Shown: piece after piece, positions 1 to 7,600 of the stretch
Position numbering within the stretch: the stretch's first letter is position 1
Layout of the letters: each line of letters opens with the position of its first letter
Source of the DNA: an uncultured Collinsella sp.
GTDB taxonomy: Bacteria; Actinomycetota; Coriobacteriia; Coriobacteriales; Coriobacteriaceae
Direction of reading: 5' to 3'
Length of the DNA stretch: 20,171 bases
Assembly (NCBI GenBank): GCA_902470815.1
Contig: CABRHS010000022.1
Location: 1-20,171 of the forward strand
Position numbers and translations under genes: made by a program
The notes under the pieces: generated by a model
What the model was told of the DNA's origin: nothing
What the model saw: the letters and a program-made list of their open reading frames with translations, nothing else
The model's database searches: none

Positions 1-302
1 TCGACGGGCTGGGAGGGGACGATGGCCTGGCCGTTGTTGACGATGACGTCGATGGTGCCGTAGGTCTCGACGGCCTTCTGGACGACCTCGAAGACGCGCT
101 CGCGGTCGGCGGAATCGCAGGTCATGGCAAAGCCCTCGCCGCCGAGCTCACGGATCTCGGCGATGGTGGCCTCGATGGGCTCCAGACGACGGCCGGTGGC
201 GATGACCTTGACGCCGCGCTTGGCCAGGCACAGGGCGATGCCCTTGCCGATGCCCTGGCCGGCACCGGTGACGACGGCGACCTTCTCGTTGAGCTGCTTC
301 AT
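1..302 (-). CDS. Short-chain dehydrogenase/reductase, N-terminal part (cut by window edge)
   Basis: This is the first 100 codons of an NAD(P)-dependent SDR oxidoreductase; the rest lies left of the window. The ATG at 300-302 follows a purine-rich ribosome site (AGAGGAGAGAGGAA on the minus strand). The Rossmann dinucleotide motif TGAGQGIG is at residues 13-20, followed by the beta-2 'GRR' stretch that often hints at NADP(H) preference. Near residue 90 the family's usual NNAG motif reads NNGQA, a variant. The catalytic Ser-Tyr-Lys part is not in view, so the substrate cannot be named. It is divergent from ligA across a 236-bp gap. The SDR family call is firm; nothing more specific can be supported. 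Confidence 0.9.
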   Translation of the reverse strand, partial: MKQLNEKVAVVTGAGQGIGKGIALCLAKRGVKVIATGRRLEPIEATIAEIRELGGEGFAMTCDSADRERVFEVVQKAVETYGTIDVIVNNGQAIVPSQPV

Positions 303-489
303 GATGGTTCCTCTCTCCTCTGAAGCCGACGTGCCGCGCGGGTTTGCGCATGTGCGTCCCCGCGATGTGCACGCATTTGCAAGGGTTGTATCCAGTTGAC
401 GAAGCTTTAAGCAGGGGAGGCGAGAATTGCCGCCAAGCGGCGCGGCGTCATTCCGTCATCGGCGCGAGGGACGGATTCTTTGGGCATGC

Positions 490-532
490 GCGATGGTACC
501 CTGTAGTGGATCAGATTCGATTACCGAGGAGG
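490..532 (+). promoter_or_regulatory. Candidate extended -10 promoter and ribosome site of ligA
   Basis: TGGTACCCT at 494-502 fits an extended -10 (TG-n-TAnnnT) about 37 bases before the ligA start. GAGGAGG at 526-532 is a strong Shine-Dalgarno sequence 6 bases before the GTG and decides the start. No convincing -35 is visible. The rest of the 303-538 gap shows nothing else I can support. The promoter is an inference; the ribosome site is directly seen. Confidence 0.4.
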
Positions 533-538
533 CCCCAC

Positions 539-2773
539 GTGACGGAGCAGCAGAGCTTGTTTGGCGATATGACGGCTGATGGCGACACGCGAGCAAAGAG
601 TGTTTCGGCAGCTGCCGAGACCCCACAAGACGCTCGCTCCCGCCCCGCAGCCCGTGCGGCCGAGCTGCGCCACCTGCTGGACTACCACGCGTATCGGTAC
701 TACGCGCTCGATGCCCCCGAGATCACGGACGCCGCCTTCGACAAGCTCCTGATCGAGCTTCAGCAAATCGAGGCCGAGCACCCCGAGCTCGTCACCCCTG
801 ACTCCTACACCCAGCGCGTGGGCGGCTATGTGTCCGAGCAGTTCACGCCCGTCACGCACATGGCGCGCATGTACTCCATGGACGACGCCATGAACCTCGA
901 GGAGCTCGACGAGTGGCTCGCCCGCACGGAGGATGCGCTCGGCGCCGGGCACGTGGCCTACACCTGCGAGCTCAAGATCGACGGCCTGGGCGTTGCGATC
1001 ACCTACCAGAACGGCGCCTTCGTGCGCGCTGCCACGCGCGGCGACGGCACCACGGGCGAGGACGTCTCGCTCAACGTGCGAACCATACGCGACGTGCCCA
1101 TGCACCTTTCCGAGGCGGCGCTCGCCCACATGGGGGCGGATCGCGGCACGCCCATCGAGGTGCGCGGCGAGGTCTACATGCCCAAGGGCAGCTTCGCCCG
1201 CCTGAACGCCGAGGCCGACGCCGAGGGCCGCGAGCCCTTCGCCAACCCGCGCAACGCCGCCGCGGGCAGCCTGCGCCAGAAGGACCCCAAGGTCACGGCG
1301 CAGCGTCACCTGGCCACGTTCATCTACTCCATCGCGAGCACGGAGCCCCTGCACGTGGACTCCCAGCACGCCTTCCTGGACTGGTTGCGCCAGGCCGGCT
1401 TCTCCGTGAACCCCAACGTCGCCCGCTGCACCTCGCCCGCCCAGGTCCATGCCTTCTGCGCCGACGCCCTGGCTCACCGTGGCGACCTGGACTACGACAT
1501 CGACGGCGTGGTGGTGAAGGTCGATGGCTTTGACCAGCAGACGGACCTGGGCTTCACCGCCCGCGCGCCGCGCTGGGCCATTGCCTTCAAGTTCCCGCCG
1601 GAGGAGAAGACGACGGTCCTGCGCGAGATCCGCATCCAGGTGGGGCGCACCGGCGTGCTCACCCCGGTGGCAGAGTTCGACCCCGTCACGGTGGCCGGCT
1701 CGACCATCGCCCGCGCGACCCTGCACAACCTCGATGAGATCCGCCGCAAGGACGTGCGCCCGGGCGACACCATCATCGTCCACAAGGCGGGCGACGTGAT
1801 TCCCGAGGTCGTGGGCCCGGTGCTGGACAAGCGCCCCGAGGGCGCGCCCGAATGGGATATGCCCGCGACCTGCCCGGCCTGCGGAAGCCCCGTGGTGCAC
1901 GAGGGCGACGAGGTGGCGTACCGCTGCGTCTCGCTCGACTGCCCGGCACAGCTCAAGGAGCGCCTGCTGCATTGGGTGAGCCGCGGCTGCATGGACGTGG
2001 ACGGCGTGGGCGACGAGCTGATCGACAAGATGATCGAGGCGGGTCTGCTGCACGACGTGGCGGACTTCTACAACCTCACGGTCGATGCGGTCGCCGCGCT
2101 CGACACGGGCCGCACGTACGCGAAGGACGACAAGAAGAAGGGCGTCCTCGCGGGTGATTCCATCAAGGTGGGCGCCACGATCGCGGGCAAGGCGGTGGAC
2201 GAGCTCGCGCGCTCCAAGGCGCAGCCGCTCTCCCGCGTGCTGTTCGCGCTGGGCATCCGCCATGTGGGCAAGTCCGTGGCCGAGGTGCTCGCGCAGCGCT
2301 TCCTCACCATCGACGCGCTGGCCGCCGCGAGCGAGGAGGACATCGCCGCATGCGAGGGCATCGGCCCCAAGATCGCGGCGAGCGTGCGCGAGTTCCTCTC
2401 CGTGCCCGAGAACCTCGAGGTCCTGCAGCGCCTGCGCGAGGCGGGCCTCGCGCTCGAGGAAGATTTGGGCGCCGCGGTGGCGCAGGCGGCGGAGGAGACC
2501 GGTGTGGCGGCGGACCTCGCAGAGGCGCAGCCGCTCGCGGGCCTCACGTTCGTGCTCACCGGCACGCTCGTCAACCGCACGCGCGACGAGGCGGGCGCGG
2601 CCCTCAAGCTGTTGGGCGCCAAGGTGTCCGGCTCGGTTTCCAAGAAGACGAGCTACCTGGTGGCGGGTCCCAAGGCGGGTTCCAAGCTCACCAAGGCCGA
2701 GAGCCTGGGCGTGCCGGTTTTGGACGAGGAGACGCTCGAGCGCGTCCTCGCGACGGGCGAGCTTCCCGCGTAA
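539..2773 (+). CDS. ligA: NAD-dependent DNA ligase LigA
   Basis: Seals nicks between Okazaki fragments and in repaired DNA, using NAD+ as the adenylate donor. The GTG at 539 is chosen for the GAGGAGG six bases upstream and gives 744 residues, longer than the usual ~670 because of an N-terminal extension of about 35 residues and a longer middle region. In order: domain Ia (HLLDYHAYRYY near residues 43-53), adenylation domain with the AMP-accepting lysine in KIDG (K146), OB-fold, a four-cysteine zinc finger (C445, C448, C463, C468), helix-hairpin-helix region (ALGIRHVGKS, then CEGIGPKIA), and a C-terminal BRCT domain (about 664-744). The segment near residues 523-556, where many LigA proteins have a GFGEKSA-like motif, is instead lysine-rich and divergent. 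All catalytic landmarks are present, so it should be active. Confidence 0.97.
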   Translation: MTEQQSLFGDMTADGDTRAKSVSAAAETPQDARSRPAARAAELRHLLDYHAYRYYALDAPEITDAAFDKLLIELQQIEAEHPELVTPDSYTQRVGGYVSEQFTPVTHMARMYSMDDAMNLEELDEWLARTEDALGAGHVAYTCELKIDGLGVAITYQNGAFVRAATRGDGTTGEDVSLNVRTIRDVPMHLSEAALAHMGADRGTPIEVRGEVYMPKGSFARLNAEADAEGREPFANPRNAAAGSLRQKDPKVTAQRHLATFIYSIASTEPLHVDSQHAFLDWLRQAGFSVNPNVARCTSPAQVHAFCADALAHRGDLDYDIDGVVVKVDGFDQQTDLGFTARAPRWAIAFKFPPEEKTTVLREIRIQVGRTGVLTPVAEFDPVTVAGSTIARATLHNLDEIRRKDVRPGDTIIVHKAGDVIPEVVGPVLDKRPEGAPEWDMPATCPACGSPVVHEGDEVAYRCVSLDCPAQLKERLLHWVSRGCMDVDGVGDELIDKMIEAGLLHDVADFYNLTVDAVAALDTGRTYAKDDKKKGVLAGDSIKVGATIAGKAVDELARSKAQPLSRVLFALGIRHVGKSVAEVLAQRFLTIDALAAASEEDIAACEGIGPKIAASVREFLSVPENLEVLQRLREAGLALEEDLGAAVAQAAEETGVAADLAEAQPLAGLTFVLTGTLVNRTRDEAGAALKLLGAKVSGSVSKKTSYLVAGPKAGSKLTKAESLGVPVLDEETLERVLATGELPA

Positions 2774-2820
2774 GGGACGCGTGGGTCGCACCGGCTGATT
2801 GGCCGCCGCGTTGCGCTCCC

Positions 2821-2851
2821 GCCGCCCTTGATGGACGGGGCGGCGTAAAAT
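2821..2851 (+). promoter_or_regulatory. Inverted repeat abutting a TAAAAT box, upstream of the HAD gene
   Basis: GCCGCCC (2821-2827) and GGGCGGC (2838-2844) form a perfect 7-bp inverted repeat with a 10-base loop, immediately followed by TAAAAT (2846-2851), a plausible -10 for the HAD gene. It has no T-tract, so a ligA intrinsic terminator is less likely than an operator or a Rho-type stop. Function is inferred only. Confidence 0.3.
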
Positions 2852-2885
2852 GGTCTGGAAAACTACTACCAGTGAGGAGACGCGT

Positions 2886-3740
2886 GTGATCAAGTTATTC
2901 GCCAGCGACCTGGACGGCACCCTGTTGAACGGCCTGCACGAGACCGACCGCACCATCAGGAGCGCCATCAAGACGGCCATCGAGCTTGGGGCGCACGTGG
3001 TCCCCGCCACGGGTCGCTCGGTGCTGCCCATAGGCGATCACGGCTTCACGGGCCTCAAGATCGACGCGGTGTGCGCGAACGGCTCGATTGTGCGAGGGCA
3101 GAACGGCGAGGTGCTCAAGACGTTCACCGTCGACCCGGCGTTTGTGGAGGAGCTGCTGCGCGCGTTCCCGCAGATCTGCTTTGATTGCTGCACGCCGGAC
3201 GGCATGTTCTCGAGCGGGAGCTACGAGATGCACCAGGAGGGCTTCAAGCGCGACGGCCTGTTCCGGCGCATCGTCATGCGCGGTATGCGCGCACGCGGCG
3301 GCGCGCACGAGGAGCAGTTCTTCGACCAGTCCCTCTCGTCGATCCTCTCGCACGAGGTGTGCAAGATCAACTGCCGCGTGACGTCCGAGGAGCTCGACCG
3401 CGAGCTCAAGGCGTTCCTCGCCGACCATGCGGACACGGTGGTCAACGCCCCGTTCGATCCCGTGATGTTCGAGATCACGGACAAGGACTGCAACAAGGGC
3501 GAGTCCGTCGCGTGGCTGGGCCGCTATTACGGAATCGGGGAGGACGAGATTGCGGTGTACGGCGATGGCGGCAACGATCTGGTCATGCTGAGCCGATTCC
3601 GTCACTCCTACGCCACGGCGAACGGCAGCGACGAGGCCAAGGCGGCGGCGAGCGCGACGATCGGCCGCTGCGAGTTCCACGCGGTGCCCCGGCACATCCT
3701 CAAGACCTTACGCAGCCAACAGCGCGTGCAGATCGCATAG
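2886..3740 (+). CDS. Cof-type HAD-IIB family phosphatase
   Basis: A 284-residue haloacid-dehalogenase hydrolase of the Cof/YwpJ type. Members dephosphorylate small phosphorylated metabolites such as sugar phosphates and flavin or pyridoxal phosphates, in the cytosol. Motif I is DLDGT (D8, D10). PATGRS near residue 40 is the motif II region, NKG supplies the motif III lysine, and GDGGND (226-231) is motif IV. The large middle cap domain is typical of the IIB subclass. The GTG at 2886 is preferred to an upstream in-frame ATG (2850) because GAGGAG lies a suitable distance before it and the reading then begins right at the first beta strand. The exact substrate cannot be told from sequence. Confidence 0.9.
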   Translation: MIKLFASDLDGTLLNGLHETDRTIRSAIKTAIELGAHVVPATGRSVLPIGDHGFTGLKIDAVCANGSIVRGQNGEVLKTFTVDPAFVEELLRAFPQICFDCCTPDGMFSSGSYEMHQEGFKRDGLFRRIVMRGMRARGGAHEEQFFDQSLSSILSHEVCKINCRVTSEELDRELKAFLADHADTVVNAPFDPVMFEITDKDCNKGESVAWLGRYYGIGEDEIAVYGDGGNDLVMLSRFRHSYATANGSDEAKAAASATIGRCEFHAVPRHILKTLRSQQRVQIA

Positions 3741-3832
3741 CCGGCGCGTCCGCCCGCCCGCGCGACGGGGCCGCACCCGTCCGTCCCGTGCCCGGCGCCC
3801 CTGCGGCGGATTGGCACAAATATGGTGCGGAT

Positions 3833-3862
3833 TCCATGTTGATGCACACTGTGTGCAATAAT
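3833..3862 (+). promoter_or_regulatory. Perfect 15-bp palindrome, likely TetR operator within the promoter
   Basis: TGCACACTGTGTGCA at 3843-3857 is a perfect palindrome with 7-bp arms around a single T, followed by a further half-site TGCACA at 3862-3867. TTCCAT (3833-3838) and AATAAT (3857-3862) are weak candidates for -35 and -10 with an 18-base spacer. The palindrome would then sit in the spacer of the promoter, about 46 bases before the regulator's start. That placement suits autorepression of the regulator and the following reductase gene. The palindrome is directly seen; the operator role is inferred. Confidence 0.55.
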
Positions 3863-3903
3863 GCACAAAGAGTGAATTAATCCGGAACGTGGAAAGGGGC
3901 GTC

Positions 3904-4677
3904 ATGCCTCAGTCGACGGGTGGCGCCGCCTGCAAGTCCGATCGTCGCAGCTTGCGCTCGCAGCGCGCGCTCAGGTCGGCCCTTGCGGCGGAGATCATGG
4001 CGGGGGAGGACATCTCGCGCATCAGCGTCGCCGCGCTCACCGAGCGCGCGGGCCTCACGCGCCGCACCTTCTACTCGCATTACAAGGACATACCCGATTT
4101 CATCGAGCAGGTGGAGGACGGCCTTCTGGCCGAGGTCCGCGTGCGCGTGCGCGCCATCGCCGAGGCGACTCTGCCCGAGCTCTACGGCAACATCGAGAAG
4201 CTCGAGCCCGCGCCCGGGTCGGTGGAGCTGCTCCGCTACATCTCGGACAATCGGGAGCTCATCGGCGCGCTCATAGGTCCTGGCGGCGACCAGGCCTTCA
4301 TCAAGAAGCTCATCGACATGGCGTGCACCGAGGTCTCCGACCGGATGCAGACCGGGATCTTCCCCGGTGCCCTGGGCGCGTTCTTCGATTACTATCTGGC
4401 GTCCGTGATCGCCGCGGAGGTGGGTGTGGTGCAGCGCTGGTTCGAGCGCGACCTCGCCGAGAGCCCCGAGACCATGGCGCGCATCATGACGGTGATCGCC
4501 TTCGTGCGCCCGGGTGACCTGTACGGCATGCCCATCGACGTGAACGTGGCGGCCTACGGCCACAAGCTCATGGGACTGAATGTTGACAATTGCGACGTAC
4601 CCTCGAACGAAATGATGGCCGAGCTCGCCGCGGCATTTGCGGGCGGCTTCGCATCTTCCCGCACGGAAGGGAATTGA
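3904..4677 (+). CDS. TetR/AcrR family transcriptional regulator
   Basis: A 257-residue DNA-binding regulator. The N-terminal helix-turn-helix is at about residues 28-62 (ISVAALTERAGLTRRTFYSHYKD region; the T-R-R-T-F-Y-x-H-Y recognition helix is the TetR signature). The remainder is helical and would bind a ligand and dimerise, including a segment DNRELIGALI typical of one common TetR C-terminal domain class. It is longer than the usual ~200 residues, with a C-terminal extension of unknown role. ATG 3904 is chosen over an upstream GTG (3889) because GGAAAGGGG lies just before it. The stop codon is 2 bases before the next gene's ATG, so the two are almost certainly cotranscribed and the regulator probably controls the reductase. 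The ligand is unknown. Confidence 0.9.
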   Translation: MPQSTGGAACKSDRRSLRSQRALRSALAAEIMAGEDISRISVAALTERAGLTRRTFYSHYKDIPDFIEQVEDGLLAEVRVRVRAIAEATLPELYGNIEKLEPAPGSVELLRYISDNRELIGALIGPGGDQAFIKKLIDMACTEVSDRMQTGIFPGALGAFFDYYLASVIAAEVGVVQRWFERDLAESPETMARIMTVIAFVRPGDLYGMPIDVNVAAYGHKLMGLNVDNCDVPSNEMMAELAAAFAGGFASSRTEGN

Positions 4678-4679
4678 TC

Positions 4680-7600
4680 ATGGCAGAAGACATGCAAGAC
4701 GTGAGTCGTATGGGCGCCCCGAGCGGCGCCATCTGGAACCCCGAGAACGCTGAGGGCGACCTCCACCTGGGCATCGACGTGGGCTCCACCACCGTCAAGC
4801 TCGCGGTGCTGAACGATGCCGACCAGATCGTCTACGCCAAGTACCAGCGCCATCACACCGATGTGCGCGCCTGCGCCCGCGACCTGTTCGCCGGCGCCGC
4901 CACCGTGCTACCCCATGCGGGGATGACCTGCGCCATCACGGGCTCGGGCGGCCTGTTGCTCTCCCAGTGGCTCGGCCTGGAGTTCGTGCAGGAGGTCATC
5001 GCCAGCAAGCGCGCGGTGGAGACCCTCATCCCGCAGACGGACGTGGCGATCGAGCTGGGCGGCGAGGATGCCAAGATCATCTACTTCGACTCGGGCATCG
5101 AGCAGCGCATGAACGGCACGTGCGCCGGCGGCACCGGCGCGTTCATCGACCAGATGGCCACCTTGCTGCACACCGACGCCTCCGGCCTGAACGAGCTCGC
5201 CTCCCGCGCCGAGACCATCTACCCCATCGCCAGCCGTTGCGGCGTCTTTGCCAAGACCGACGTGCAGCCCCTGCTCAACGAGGGCGCCCGTCCCGAGGAC
5301 GTGGCGGCGTCCATCTTCCAGGCCGTGGTGACGCAGACCATCTCGGGCCTGGCGTGCGGCCGTCCCATCCGCGGCCACGTGGCGTTTTTGGGCGGCCCGC
5401 TGCAGTACCTCTCCGAGCTGCGTCGCCGCTTCTACCTCACGCTCGACTTGGATGACGAGCACATCATCGTGCCCGAGAACGCGCACCTGTTCGTGGCGTC
5501 CGGCGCGGCCATGGCCCACGAGTCCGGCAAGCTCACGACCTTCCCGGAGCTCATCGAGGCCATCGATGGCCTGGGCGACACGCAGGGCGACGAGGTCGCG
5601 CGCCTGGAGCCCCTGTTCGCCACCGAGGAGGACCTGGCGGAGTTCCACGAGCGCCACGACCGTGAGGTCGTGCCGCGCGGCGAGCTCGCGGGCTACACCG
5701 GCCGCGTGTTCATAGGCCTGGACGCCGGCTCGACCACCATGAAGGCCGCGATGGTGGGCGAGGACGGCCAGCTCCTGCACACCTGGTACGGCAATAACAA
5801 CGGTGACATCCTGGGCACGGCCAAGACCATCATGGCCGACTTCTACGCGCACATCCCGGCGGGGTGCACCATCGGGCACGTGACCACCACCGGTTATGGC
5901 GAGGCCCTGCTCATCGAGGCCCTCAAGGCCGACTCCGGCGAGATCGAGACCGTGGCGCACCTGCGCGGCGCCCGCGCCTTCCTGCCCGGCGTGGAGTTCA
6001 TCCTCGACATCGGCGGGCAGGACATGAAGTGCCTGCGCGTGCGCGACGGCGTGATCGAGCACATCATGCTCAACGAGGCCTGCTCCAGCGGGTGCGGCAG
6101 CTTCATCGAGAGCTTCGCCGTGTCCATGGACATGGACGTGCGCGCCTTCGCCGCCGAGGCCATCGCCGCCAGGAAGCCCGTGGACCTGGGCAGCCGCTGC
6201 ACCGTGTTCATGAACTCCCGCGTCAAGCAGGCGCAGAAGGAGGGCGCCACGGTGGGCGACATCGCGGCCGGTCTGTCCTACTCCGTGATCAAGAACGCCC
6301 TGTTCAAGGTCATCAAGCTGCGCGATCCGCATGAGATCGGAACCCAGGTGATCGTCCAGGGCGGAACCTTCATGTCCGACGCCACGCTGCGCGCCTTTGA
6401 GCAGCTCACGGGCGTGCACGCCGTGCGCCCCGACATCGCCGGCTGCATGGGCGCCTACGGTGCGGCCCTGCTCGCCCGCGACCGCGCCGGCGCCACCGGC
6501 ACCTCGGGTGTGCTCTCCGCAGGGCAGATCGCGGCGCTCACCGTGGAGCAGAAGCACGCGCGCTGCGGCCGCTGCTCCAACAACTGCCAGCTCACCATCA
6601 ACGACTTCGGCGGCGGGCGCCGCTTCATCACCGGCAACCGCTGCGAGAAGGGCGCGGGCCACAAGAAGCGCAAGACCGAGGCCCCCAACCTGTTCGTCGC
6701 AAAGAACAAGCTGCTGTTCGACCGCGAGTGCCTGAGCCCCGAGGAGGCCCCGCGCGGCACCGTGGGCATCCCGCGCGCGCTCAACATGTACGAGAACTAC
6801 CCGTTCTGGCATGCGTTCTTCACGCGGCTGGGCTTCTCCGTGGTGCTCTCCGACAACTCCAGCAAGGCCACGTACGAGAGCGGCATCGAGTCCATGCCGA
6901 GCGAGAGCGTGTGCTACCCGGCCAAGCTTTCCCACGGCCACGTGATGAACCTGATCGGCAAGGACCCGGACTTCATCTGGATGCCGTGCGTGCGCTGGGA
7001 GCGCAAGGAGGACGCATCCGCCGGCAACTGCTACAACTGCCCCATCGTCATGAGCTACCCCACGGCGCTCGGCCTGAACATCGATGACATCACCGAGAAG
7101 CACGTGGAGTTCATGTACCCCTTTGTGCCCTATCACGACAAGGTGGAGCTCAAGCGCCGCCTGTACGAGCTGCTCGCCGTCGAGCGCGTGGTGGACGCCG
7201 AGGCCGGCCGCGGCCGCGTGCGCGGGCCCAAGCTGACGCGCACCGAGGTGGACGACGCCGTGAACGCTGCCTACGAGGCCGACGCGCGCTTCCATCAGGA
7301 TATCCAGACCATGGGCGAGGAGGCCATGCGTTGGATCGAGGAGAACGGCGGCCACGGCATCGTGCTCGCCGGGCGCCCCTACCATAACGACCCCGAGATC
7401 AATCACTCGCTGCCCGAGCTTATCGCGAGCTTTGGCTTCGCGGTGCTCACCGAGGACTCCGTGGCACACCTGGTCAAGCCCGAGCGCCCCATCCGCGTGG
7501 TGGACCAGTGGATGTACCACAGCCGCCTGTACGCCGCCGCGCGCTTCGTGACCATGCGCAACGACCTGGACCTGGTCCAGATGAACTCGTTCGGCTGCGG

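Noticed and set aside
521..3031. An 836-codon open frame antisense to ligA
   Set aside because: Same reason: low-complexity antisense composition, no ribosome site or domain, whereas the plus strand encodes a complete ligase.
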